Source: Bacillota bacterium
GTDB taxonomy: Bacteria; Bacillota; Clostridia; Acetivibrionales; DTU013
Reading direction: 5' to 3'
NCBI GenBank assembly: GCA_023411715.1
Contig: JAEYOM010000095.1
Location: forward strand, 1 to 6,220
Length of the DNA: 6,220 bases
This document shows, one piece after another, positions 1 to 6,208 of this stretch. A program made the position numbers and the translations under genes. Each line of letters starts with the position of its first letter. The stretch's first letter is position 1. The notes under the pieces were generated by a model, which saw nothing but the letters and a program-made list of their open reading frames with translations, had not been told where the DNA came from and ran no database searches.

Positions 1-231
1 TTCGCGGCTGAGTCCGTTCCGGATGATAGTATAAGGTATCGTTGACGAAGTCTTTAGCGTACTTCTGAGAAATTTCATGGCAACTACGATAACTGACCTG
101 CATTCCGGAAGTATGGCCAGCGGATCGCTTTTTAATCCCAGGCCTTTGAATCTCTCAACAGGTGCGATACCGCAAAGGTCGAAGCCCAATTCTGAAGCCT
201 TTTCTTTAATAATGGCAGACGTTAGTTCCAT
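1..231 (-). CDS. COG1600 / epoxyqueuosine reductase-like iron-sulfur protein, N-terminal part (cut by window edge)
   Basis: This ORF is not closed: 77 codons run from an ATG at 229-231 to base 1, where the window ends. The start is well supported by a GGAGG ribosome binding site at 238-242, six bases upstream. The N-terminus reads MELTSAIIKEKASELGFDLCG, then IAPVERF, then LPECRSVIVVAMKF and later IPYTIIRNGLSRE. The pattern 'A-x-x-L-G-F-D-x-x-G-I-A-P' followed by 'LP-x-x-xSVIV' is typical of the N-terminal domain of QueG-related (COG1600) proteins, including the short forms common in strict anaerobes that lack the usual 'gyhgeM' stretch. The ferredoxin-type cysteine motifs would lie beyond the edge, so the iron-sulfur cluster and any cobalamin role cannot be checked. 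True QueG reduces epoxyqueuosine in tRNA; many relatives are uncharacterised, so the exact substrate is left open. It follows the second TrkA gene after 29 bases and is probably co-transcribed with it. Confidence 0.75.
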   Translation of the reverse strand, partial: MELTSAIIKEKASELGFDLCGIAPVERFKGLGLKSDPLAILPECRSVIVVAMKFLRSTLKTSSTIPYTIIRNGLSRE

Positions 232-235
232 ATCA

Positions 236-242
236 AACCTCC
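236..242 (-). promoter_or_regulatory. Ribosome binding site of the COG1600-like gene
   Basis: The minus strand reads TTGGAGGTTTGAT just before the ATG at 231. GGAGG is a near-perfect anti-16S match at six-base spacing. It fixes the start of the truncated gene and lies in the 29-base gap after the TrkA stop codon (TAA at 261-263). Confidence 0.8.
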
Positions 243-260
243 AAGATACGTTTATGATAT

Positions 261-929
261 TTACAAGCTACACCCAAATAGTTCGCTCAGTGCCAACTGT
301 GCCGTAACGTCAGCGAATACAAGAATCTTATCTTCACCGTTGATTATAGTCTCGCCGCGCGGGATTATGATTTCTTCGTTTCGTAGAATTGAAATCAGTA
401 CTGCACTTTCAGGTATGTTCAATTCTTTGATTGCCTTATTTACAGCTTCCGACATACTATCTACAATTAACTCGGCAATTGAATAATTACCTCGATATAA
501 TTTCATGAGCGTAAGTATGTTTTTCATATCTATCTCTTCGACAACAAGATGTGCCATAAGATCAGCCTGATTCAGGCAAATATCCACTCCCATGCCAGGA
601 TTGAACAGCCATGCGTTTTGCGGATTATTAACGCGCGCGATTACCCGCCCCACGTCAAATTCATATTTTACAATTGTTGAAGCAACCAAATTTGTTTCAT
701 CAGCGCCGGTAACTGCGGCAACCACATCCGCCCCCGCGATGCCTGCGGATTCAAGAACGACCGGATCTGTTCCGCTGCCATAGACAATTACATCCTCCGA
801 GAACTCTTTTTTAAGCTTCTCAACAACTTTTTCGCGATTTTCAATGATTTTCACGGTGCAATTATTGCTTAAAAGTAAGTTAGCTATGTATGCGCCAACC
901 TTATCCCCGCCAATAATTATAACTTTCAT
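261..929 (-). CDS. TrkA/KtrA-like RCK protein (second of tandem pair)
   Basis: The protein has 222 residues from the preferred ATG at 927-929. A GTG at 942-944 would add five residues, but it would sit inside the ribosome binding site (GGGGG at 938-942), and family members begin with MKVIIIG. Residues 1-125 form a TrkA-N Rossmann domain: a glycine motif GGDKVG (7-12), an acidic residue (E30) ending the second strand as expected for NAD(H) binding, then YGSGTDPVVLESAGI and VTGADETNL. Residues about 140-219 match a TrkA-C domain. Such proteins are cytosolic ligand-binding regulators (NAD/NADH, ATP/ADP or c-di-AMP in different members) of TrkH/KtrB potassium channels. The usual GxGxxG motif is altered here: the middle glycine is D9. 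The start overlaps the stop of the upstream TrkA gene in an ATGA (926-929), so the pair is probably translationally coupled and made in similar amounts. No channel subunit gene is in the window. Confidence 0.92.
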   Translation of the reverse strand: MKVIIIGGDKVGAYIANLLLSNNCTVKIIENREKVVEKLKKEFSEDVIVYGSGTDPVVLESAGIAGADVVAAVTGADETNLVASTIVKYEFDVGRVIARVNNPQNAWLFNPGMGVDICLNQADLMAHLVVEEIDMKNILTLMKLYRGNYSIAELIVDSMSEAVNKAIKELNIPESAVLISILRNEEIIIPRGETIINGEDKILVFADVTAQLALSELFGCSL

Positions 930-1591
930 CTGCTTTTCCCCCACTTCTGCTCGTATCCAAGCAATGATTTCAGCTTGCCTATCGAAGTCGACAAAACAGA
1001 AATATAAAGCACGTCGTCCTTTTGAAAAGCTGTTCCCAACGTAGGAATAAAAGATTTGTTATCCCGGTTTATTGCTATAACCTGTATTTCGCCTATTACT
1101 GTCAATTCATAAACAGTTCTGCCTTCAAGAAGTACCGGAATTTCAACCCTCATGATTTCAACACCGCCGATTGTCGAAATACAATCAAGCTGGTCATAGC
1201 TCAGCATTTCGATAGCCTGCTGCACGCCCCAGGTCGTAGTCGAAATTGTTTTTATTCCCAGACTCCGATATATTTCGGCCCTTCTGGGATCATACAGTCT
1301 GGAAATGACGCGGGGTACCCTGTAAACATTGCGTGAGATCCTTCCTATCAGTGCATTTGCTTCATCACTTTTGCTGCATGCTATGATTGCATCCGCTGTA
1401 CGTATCTGTGCATTTTCCAGTACATCTTTATCAAAACCTATGCCCACAATAGTTTTACCTTTGAAGTCCCCGCCTAAAAGCTTTAGTGCTTCCGGATCAC
1501 TGTCGATTACAGTTACTTTGTGCTCCTTCTTTACGAGGTTTAGCGCAAGACCGGAGCCCAGTTTGCCGCAGCCAACTATTATTACTTTCAT
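926..1591 (-). CDS. TrkA/KtrA-like RCK protein (first of tandem pair)
   Basis: The protein has 221 residues from the preferred ATG at 1589-1591. The MKVIIVG start matches the family, and GAGGTG at 1599-1604 is a well-spaced ribosome binding site. An ATG at 1606 would add five residues and overlap the ATPase stop in an ATGA; it cannot be excluded. The N-terminal TrkA-N domain has an intact GCGKLG (GxGxxG, residues 7-12) and D30 at the end of strand two (VTVIDSD), as expected for NAD(H) binding. VGIGFDKDVLENAQI and CSKSDEANALIGRI follow the family pattern. A TrkA-C domain covers roughly residues 135-212. Tandem TrkA genes occur in other bacteria (for example ceoB/ceoC in mycobacteria), where the two products may form mixed rings. 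It lies directly downstream of the P-type ATPase, with an 11-base gap from the preferred start. A role in K+ or monovalent-cation homeostasis is likely; the direct partner is unknown. Confidence 0.92.
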   Translation of the reverse strand: MKVIIVGCGKLGSGLALNLVKKEHKVTVIDSDPEALKLLGGDFKGKTIVGIGFDKDVLENAQIRTADAIIACSKSDEANALIGRISRNVYRVPRVISRLYDPRRAEIYRSLGIKTISTTTWGVQQAIEMLSYDQLDCISTIGGVEIMRVEIPVLLEGRTVYELTVIGEIQVIAINRDNKSFIPTLGTAFQKDDVLYISVLSTSIGKLKSLLGYEQKWGKSR

Positions 1592-1602
1592 ACCTGTACA
1601 CC

Positions 1603-4422
1603 TCATTTCATAGATATTTTTTTAAATCTTCTTGATATAGCTTTTCTGGCTTCTTCAATCAGCAAAATAAGTGGAGGAAGTATAATAAGAAATGCCCATT
1701 CTCTAATACCTATCGGCTGTGTTTGAAAAATCTCCTGTAAGAACGGTATATATATGATTGAATTAATTAAAAGTATCTCAATAATAATACCGATAAGCAC
1801 TCTCTTATTACTTAACAATCCCGCCTTAAAAACAGATTGCGTTTCTGTACGGCAGTTTAAAACCATGCCGATTTGGCAGAACACAATAGAAGTCAGCGCC
1901 ATTGTTGTAGCCTGCCTGTAGATCAGGCCTGAAGCCGCCAGCGGAACATTCGGCCAGCCGTTGAGCAGATTGACATAGAAATAGGCAAGCATTGCGGCGA
2001 TGGACTCCAGCATTCCATACCAGAAGAATCCTTTAATAATGATTTTTTTATTCAATAATGTCTCTTTTCTGCTCCTGGGCGGTTTATCCATTATACCCGC
2101 CTCCGGCATTTCCGTACCCAGTCCAAGCGCCGGCATCATATCGGTGCCGAGATCGATCGAAAGTATCTGCATTACAGTCAAAGGCAGCGGTATCCCGCCT
2201 TTCGAGAACAGAAAGGCTGCTGAGGGCACAGCTTCAGGCATATTGCTATTGAGAATGTAAAGTAGGAATTTTCTGATATTGCTATATACGGCGCGCCCTT
2301 CTTCGATTGCCTTGACTATAGAAGCAAAGTTATCGTCCGTCAATATCATTTCAGCGGCTTCCTTGGCAACATCCGTTCCCGATATTCCCATAGCCACGCC
2401 TATATCAGCCTTTTTAAGAGCCGGGGAATCATTTACGCCGTCACCGGTTACAGCCACAATATGCCCCATTTCCTGCAAACTGGACACTACCCTGTACTTT
2501 TGTTCCGGCGCTACTCTGGCAAAAATAACCTCTCCCTTAAGCGCTTCTTTAAGCTCGGCATCCGGCATATTTTCCAGCTCGACACCAGAAATTATCCTGG
2601 GATGGATGCTCTCGACAATTCCGATACGTTTTGCTATACTCTCGGCTGTCAATCCATAATCTCCGGTTATCATAATTATCCGGATATTAGCTTTGTGACA
2701 GGTTTCAACAGCTTTTGCAACTTCCGGGCGAGGCGGGTCTGCCATAACAGTCAGACCAACAAACGTAAGATCACGTTCAATAATTTCCGGGGTATATGCG
2801 CTCAAAGCAGCCGGCAGCCCATCCTTGCTTGACAAAAGCCTATAAGCTACGGCAAGTACTCTCAAGCCATTGCTTGCATAACTATCGTTAGCCTGCATGA
2901 TCTGACTCCGTCGCTCATCTGTCAGTTCCTCCCTGCTGCCGTTGCTGTATATCCCTGTACATAGTTCGAGAACTTCTTTGGGCGAGCCTTTGATATATGC
3001 TATACGACGGCAGCCATCAACGGGCTTTTCCAGTTGATGAATAGTACTCATTCTTTTACGTCTTGAGTCAAAAGGCAGTTCCCTTATCCTCGGAATAAAG
3101 GCTGATTGTTCGTTAATATTGATCCCTGCTTTTTGAGCAACTACTCCAAGGCAAGCTTCGGTAGGGTCACCAAGAACCGTATACCTTTCGGATTCTTCAT
3201 TTGGGGGTACAACACGTGCATTACTGCATAGACTTGCCGCGGTGAGCAATAATTTTATTCCTTTATCATTACTTGCATTTACTTCGGAAGTACCCGCAAG
3301 GATTTTGCCGATCGGAGCATATCCAAGCCCTGTAACCGTATATTTATGATCTATCATCCACAAATCGCTTACAGTCATTTCATTCTGTGTCAGCGTACCG
3401 GTTTTGTCTGAGCATATTACTGTGGTGCATCCGAGAGTTTCGACTGCTGAAAGTCTTTTAACCAGCGCATGTTCCTTAGCCATGCGTTGGACAGCCATTG
3501 CCAGCGACAAGGTAACAGTGGGTAAAAGGCCCTCAGGTATGAATGCCACTACCATTCCGAGCGAAAAAATAAATGCGGAGGCAAAAGGCTCCTTTACGAA
3601 AAACATAGCGGAAGTAAAAAACAAAATACCAAGACTGATAGCGATTATCGATATCTGCTTTGTCAATTTATCCAGTTCTCTTTCCAGAGGGCTTTGCTCC
3701 ACTTTTAAAGTCTGAGTCAGATTGGCGATTTTACCGAATTCGGTTTCCATCCCTATTGAGGTAACAACAGCTTTAGCCGTGCCGCTGGCTGCACTTGTAC
3801 CGGCAAAAATGAGATTGGCGATCTCAAATTTTGAAAGGTTTTCCCCCAGAACAGGGTCATGAGTTTTACGTACCGGGTTTGACTCACCTGTCAGAGTCGA
3901 TTGGTTTACCTGAAAATCATTGCTGGTCAATATTCGTGCGTCGGCAGATACCTTGTCGCCCTCGCTGATCAGGATGATATCCCCCGGTACCAGATCTTCA
4001 GACAATATCTGCACTTCCTTTTCGTCCCTTATTACTCTCGCATAAGAAGGAAGCATCTTTTTCAAGGCGTCCGTAGCTTTACTGGCGCGGTGCTCCTGCC
4101 AAAAACTGAATACGCCGTTTATTAAGTTCACCAACCAGATCGCTACACCCAGCTGAGGCATATTTGCTATAAAGGCAATGATTCCACCCACCCACAGTAA
4201 AATAGCCATCAAGCTGATAAAGTTTGACAAAAATATTAAAATTACCGGCTTGCCCTTTTTCTCCTTTATAACATTCTTACCGTATATCTGCTGTTTCTCC
4301 AGCGCTTCGGAAGACGTCAGTCCATTGGGTCTGGTTTTCATCGCTGCGCAGGCGTCTTCCATTGTAAGCCTTTGTATGGGTTTGGTATCTTCACCGGATT
4401 GAATTTGTTTGCTCTTATCCAT
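1603..4422 (-). CDS. P2-type cation-transporting ATPase with Na+,K+-ATPase-like ion sites
   Basis: This is a 939-residue integral membrane pump. Visible in order: a cation-ATPase N-terminal domain (about 17-58); TM1-TM2 (about 61-109); the actuator domain with TGES at 178-181; TM3-TM4 (about 255-310) with PEGLL at 296-300; the phosphorylated Asp D339 in DKTGT; an N domain with FDSRRKRMS (451-459) and KGSPKE (478-483); the P domain with DPPRPE, TGD (586-588) and TGDGVNDSP (659-667); and TM5-TM10 (about 718-924). All catalytic motifs are intact. TM5 has SNMPE (726-730) and TM6 has DLGTD (757-761), matching the Na,K-ATPase K+/Na+ ligands rather than the SERCA forms (SNxGE, NLxTD). E297 matches the TM4 ligand. 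In TM8, Q850 aligns with Na,K-ATPase Q923, but the aspartate of its QWAD motif is M853; E882 in TM9 aligns with E954. Known P2 pumps move Ca2+, Na+/K+ or H+/K+; Na+ or K+ transport is inferred, not proven. The ribosome binding site at the ATG at 4422 is weak (AGGG at 4434-4437, 11-base spacing). An ATG at 4362 preceded by AAAGG is an alternative that would clip the N-terminal domain. Confidence 0.95.
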   Translation of the reverse strand: MDKSKQIQSGEDTKPIQRLTMEDACAAMKTRPNGLTSSEALEKQQIYGKNVIKEKKGKPVILIFLSNFISLMAILLWVGGIIAFIANMPQLGVAIWLVNLINGVFSFWQEHRASKATDALKKMLPSYARVIRDEKEVQILSEDLVPGDIILISEGDKVSADARILTSNDFQVNQSTLTGESNPVRKTHDPVLGENLSKFEIANLIFAGTSAASGTAKAVVTSIGMETEFGKIANLTQTLKVEQSPLERELDKLTKQISIIAISLGILFFTSAMFFVKEPFASAFIFSLGMVVAFIPEGLLPTVTLSLAMAVQRMAKEHALVKRLSAVETLGCTTVICSDKTGTLTQNEMTVSDLWMIDHKYTVTGLGYAPIGKILAGTSEVNASNDKGIKLLLTAASLCSNARVVPPNEESERYTVLGDPTEACLGVVAQKAGININEQSAFIPRIRELPFDSRRKRMSTIHQLEKPVDGCRRIAYIKGSPKEVLELCTGIYSNGSREELTDERRSQIMQANDSYASNGLRVLAVAYRLLSSKDGLPAALSAYTPEIIERDLTFVGLTVMADPPRPEVAKAVETCHKANIRIIMITGDYGLTAESIAKRIGIVESIHPRIISGVELENMPDAELKEALKGEVIFARVAPEQKYRVVSSLQEMGHIVAVTGDGVNDSPALKKADIGVAMGISGTDVAKEAAEMILTDDNFASIVKAIEEGRAVYSNIRKFLLYILNSNMPEAVPSAAFLFSKGGIPLPLTVMQILSIDLGTDMMPALGLGTEMPEAGIMDKPPRSRKETLLNKKIIIKGFFWYGMLESIAAMLAYFYVNLLNGWPNVPLAASGLIYRQATTMALTSIVFCQIGMVLNCRTETQSVFKAGLLSNKRVLIGIIIEILLINSIIYIPFLQEIFQTQPIGIREWAFLIILPPLILLIEEARKAISRRFKKISMK

Positions 4423-4551
4423 ATCTTTTTATGCCCTATTCTACACAAATTGTATATAAGTAAATAGATACACATTAGCACAATCTTAGTAAAACTGCAA
4501 TATAAAGTATAAGAATATCTGTCCAAGACAGCGCTAATAAAACGGTACGGC
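4423..4551 (-). other. AT-rich intergenic region between cyclase and ATPase genes
   Basis: These 129 bases are the only clear AT-rich non-coding gap in the window. They hold the candidate promoter and the weak ATPase ribosome binding site. I see no convincing GC-rich hairpin with a T-run to end the cyclase transcript, so read-through into the ATPase operon is possible. A short inverted repeat (TACA/TGTA around CAAAT, within about 4442-4454) is too small to name as an operator. Confidence 0.5.
4499..4526 (-). promoter_or_regulatory. Candidate sigma-A/sigma-70 promoter of the ATPase-trkA operon
   Basis: On the minus strand, TTGGAC (4521-4526) and TATATT (4499-4504) are separated by 16 bases. 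They resemble the -35 and -10 consensus at an acceptable spacing. They lie in the only AT-rich intergenic stretch upstream of the ATPase (4423-4551) and would give a leader of about 70 bases. This is a consensus match by eye and AT-rich DNA yields chance hits; a weaker alternative is TAATGT near 4467-4472. Confidence 0.4.
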
Positions 4552-5172
4552 TCAAATGAGCCTCGCAACAGCCCTGACCGGCGAACTGTCGGCATTTATC
4601 TTCAGCGGGAAGGCTATGAACTCGAAGTTATTTACGTTTATCAGTCTATCCAGGTTGGTGAGGTTTTCAATGATGCAGATATCGTTTTCGAATAGCGCCC
4701 TGTGTACCGGGAAAGGATATCTATCCGGCGATGGAAGATCGATCCCGACGGCTTTGATTTTTCTTTCTGCAAAAAACCTGCACAGATCTTCGTCTACGAC
4801 CGGATGATCAGCATAGTATTTCTCTTCGCCATAAAATCTGTCATAGCCGGTGTATATCAGCACTATACTGTTTTCCGTTACACGGTCGCAGTATTCACTT
4901 TTCATCCCGATTGTCCCCATATCTCTCGCATCGAGAAGGCAACCCTCCGCGGCAAAGATGTCCAAAGGCAGTCCCGATATATAGCCGGTTTTGTCGGACA
5001 TGTGCATCGGTGAATCCATATGTGTGCCGGCATGCATACAGGTCTCGAGCCTGAAATCATTATAGCTGTCAGTTTCAAAACGTTTGACCCGGTACAGCTT
5101 CGTTTCCATGTCACCCGGGTATACTGGCATATCGTCCATAATCGTCTGCGACAGATCGATCAGCTTTCCCAT
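4552..5172 (-). CDS. Cyclase / kynurenine formamidase-family metal-dependent hydrolase
   Basis: The protein has 206 residues, the usual length for the family. The ATG at 5170-5172 has a GAGGT ribosome binding site at 5181-5185, eight bases upstream. The N-terminus, MGKLIDLSQTIMDDMPVYPGD, is the typical opening of this fold. The signature HAGTHMDSPMH covers residues 47-57; H51, D53 and H57, with H157 (FPVH) and E169 (CIIEN), match the metal ligands described for bacterial kynurenine formamidase KynB. GIDLPSPD (143-150) and the closing FPLKI...D-S-S-P-V-R-A also fit. KynB hydrolyses N-formylkynurenine in tryptophan breakdown, but the family also holds isatin hydrolases and polyketide-type cyclases. 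No kynureninase or tryptophan dioxygenase gene is nearby, so the substrate is left open. It is probably a soluble enzyme using Zn2+ or Mn2+. The preceding fragment ends four bases before this start; a 129-base gap follows, and the ATPase operon may have its own promoter there. Confidence 0.9.
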   Translation of the reverse strand: MGKLIDLSQTIMDDMPVYPGDMETKLYRVKRFETDSYNDFRLETCMHAGTHMDSPMHMSDKTGYISGLPLDIFAAEGCLLDARDMGTIGMKSEYCDRVTENSIVLIYTGYDRFYGEEKYYADHPVVDEDLCRFFAERKIKAVGIDLPSPDRYPFPVHRALFENDICIIENLTNLDRLINVNNFEFIAFPLKINADSSPVRAVARLI

Positions 5173-5175
5173 AAT

Positions 5176-5316
5176 TCAATACCTCATGCCGGTGTTACCG
5201 GTTTCCAGCCTGTCGCGCAGCTTCTGGGGTATCGCAAGCTTCGTTCCGACGCCGAAATCATAAAATACTATGATATCGCTGGCCTGTGCGATCAACTCGC
5301 CTTCCCCCTTGTAATA
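5176..5316 (-). pseudogene. Probable C-terminal remnant of a 4HBT/YbgC-like acyl-CoA thioesterase
   Basis: This is an open stretch of 46 codons plus a TGA at 5176-5178. It begins right after an in-frame TAA (5317-5319) and has no ATG near its beginning. It reads YYKGEGELIAQASD, then IIVFYDFGVGTK, then LAIPQKLRDRLE. The order 'G-x-L-I-A-x-A', 'V-x-x-D', 'T-G/T-K' and 'IP-x-x-L-R-x-x-L-E' resembles the last strand and tail of hotdog-fold acyl-CoA thioesterases. The full family is about 130-140 residues, so roughly the first 90 are missing. A TTG at 5293-5295 lies eight bases after GGGGG (5304-5308), so a 39-residue peptide could still be translated. In a neighbouring frame just upstream (about 5320-5349) the stretch NRYDMRD could be the preceding piece, displaced by a frameshift; this is speculative. 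It ends four bases before the cyclase ATG. Confidence 0.5.
5181..5186 (-). promoter_or_regulatory. Ribosome binding site of the cyclase gene, next to a short hairpin
   Basis: The minus strand reads TGAGGT eight bases before the cyclase ATG. A five-base-pair inverted repeat, CCGGT-AAC-ACCGG (5189-5201), ends two bases upstream of it, inside the tail of the thioesterase-like fragment. Translation through that fragment would open the hairpin. A regulatory role is only a possibility. Confidence 0.5.
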
Positions 5317-5372
5317 TTATCTCGCATGTCGTATCGATTTTCTGTCGCCCTGTTTTAAGGTTACTGCAGGAA

Positions 5373-5663
5373 TTATTTCTGCTCCATGCATTCCAAATGC
5401 GCGTGATCGTTGAAGCTTTGAATATAAAATTCCTTATCCTCTTTCGAATACCTGATAGAAGTAATGCTGCAGTTTTTTAGCGGAGAGCCCAGATAAAACC
5501 TTCTGGTCTGATCCAGCTTGAGTATGCCTGCTACAGTAATTCTTATGAAACCGCCATGCGTTATTATTGCAACATTATTCAGGTCTTCCCCGACCAGCCT
5601 TTGCAGAAATGCCGAGGACCAGTTTTCAGTAACCACACCTGTGTCGTAAATGGAACGGGTCAT
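5373..5663 (-). pseudogene. Histidine phosphatase (phosphoglycerate mutase-like), C-terminal fragment
   Basis: The 96-residue ORF matches only the C-terminal half of the histidine phosphatase superfamily: VAIITHGGFIR (31-41) holds the second catalytic histidine H36, LKNCSIT (62-68) is the usual 'NcsiT' strand, and FNDHAHLE (84-91) is the conserved end. The first half, with the phosphohistidine motif RHGxT, is absent; full members have about 200 residues. An in-frame TAA sits two codons before the ATG, so the missing part is not simply upstream in the same frame, and it is not seen in the zinc-ribbon gene. The ATG at 5661-5663 overlaps the zinc-ribbon stop (TGA at 5660-5662) in an ATGA, so the fragment may still be translated by coupling. 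Without RHG it should not be an active phosphatase. A functional short protein is less likely than a remnant left by a deletion, but it is not excluded. Confidence 0.75.
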
Positions 5664-6208
5664 ATTTTATATGGGTCTTCGTCTATCAGGTACGCTATGA
5701 GCTCATCCTTGTGCGTACCTGAATGTATCCATTCCCTTATTTCCTTCAGTTTCAAATAATTTTCTTTCCCGAAACGGGCCGTATATTTTTCCTCCAGCCT
5801 CGCCCTTGTCATTTCGTCACGAATATTCTCCTGCCATTCGGTGGTAAAAAAATTGTCGACCTGAAGATGCAGGCCGGATGCTATAATCGATTCCCATTCT
5901 CCCTTATAAAGCCATATACCGCCGCAGCTGCCGCAATGATCGATCAAAAATGGTAGTTTTGCCGATACCCTGTGCTTTATCATAATCCTGGCGCAATCAG
6001 GGCAAAGGCAGGCGATTTTCGCTTCGCTTCCTTCCTCCTGTATATTAAAATTTCCGGCGCTGATATCGCTGTGATCGTTGTTCTTCCACTCGGCATAATC
6101 GCCGTAGCGTATCCAGCTGCCGCTGCAGACCGGACATACGGCTGATCTTAGATTACCTTCAAGTTCCTTGTCTTCCAGTACCGTACTTTTGCATGCAGGG
6201 CAAAGCAT
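5660..6208 (-). CDS. Zinc-ribbon (zf-TFIIB type) protein with two ribbons
   Basis: The protein has 182 residues. The ATG at 6206-6208 is preceded by GAAGGTGA (6213-6220), a good ribosome binding site at the very edge of the window. Two zinc ribbons are visible: CPAC (C3, C6) with CPVCSGSWI (C25, C28), and CPDC (C69, C72) with CGSCGGIWL (C92, C95). The second has the hallmark 'CxxCgGiWl..gE' of zf-TFIIB domains; the first is a degenerate copy with SGSW in place of GGxW. The C-terminal third (about 120-182) is charged, helical-looking and lacks cysteines. Members of this family have no settled function in bacteria; nucleic-acid or protein contact through the ribbons is the usual guess. It ends in an ATGA overlap with the histidine-phosphatase fragment. 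The tail (ELIAYLIDEDPYKI) looks like a natural end rather than a truncation. Confidence 0.85.
   Translation of the reverse strand: MLCPACKSTVLEDKELEGNLRSAVCPVCSGSWIRYGDYAEWKNNDHSDISAGNFNIQEEGSEAKIACLCPDCARIMIKHRVSAKLPFLIDHCGSCGGIWLYKGEWESIIASGLHLQVDNFFTTEWQENIRDEMTRARLEEKYTARFGKENYLKLKEIREWIHSGTHKDELIAYLIDEDPYKI

Noticed and set aside
77..307. Plus-strand 76-codon ORF near the left edge
   Set aside because: It is antisense to the COG1600-like gene and the TrkA end, both of which have clear family motifs.
2279..2832. Long plus-strand ORFs opposite the ATPase
   Set aside because: They are antisense reading frames of a gene whose catalytic motifs are all intact; low-complexity composition and no family resemblance.
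4423..4500. Possible K+ or c-di-AMP riboswitch in the ATPase leader
   Set aside because: The leader is only about 70 bases, AT-rich, and shows no stable stems or conserved riboswitch core; the inverted repeats are four base pairs long.
4535..4560. Possible terminator hairpin after the cyclase (CGGTACGG followed by T-rich bases on the minus strand)
   Set aside because: Only the four central bases are self-complementary, and the T run is short and interrupted.
4338..4595. Minus-strand 85-codon ORF spanning the cyclase/ATPase gap
   Set aside because: It overlaps both real genes in another frame, has no recognisable motif and no ribosome binding site, and covers the AT-rich promoter region.
4902..5114. 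Minus-strand 70-codon ORF inside the cyclase
   Set aside because: It is a shifted frame of the cyclase, which carries the complete metal-binding signature in its own frame.
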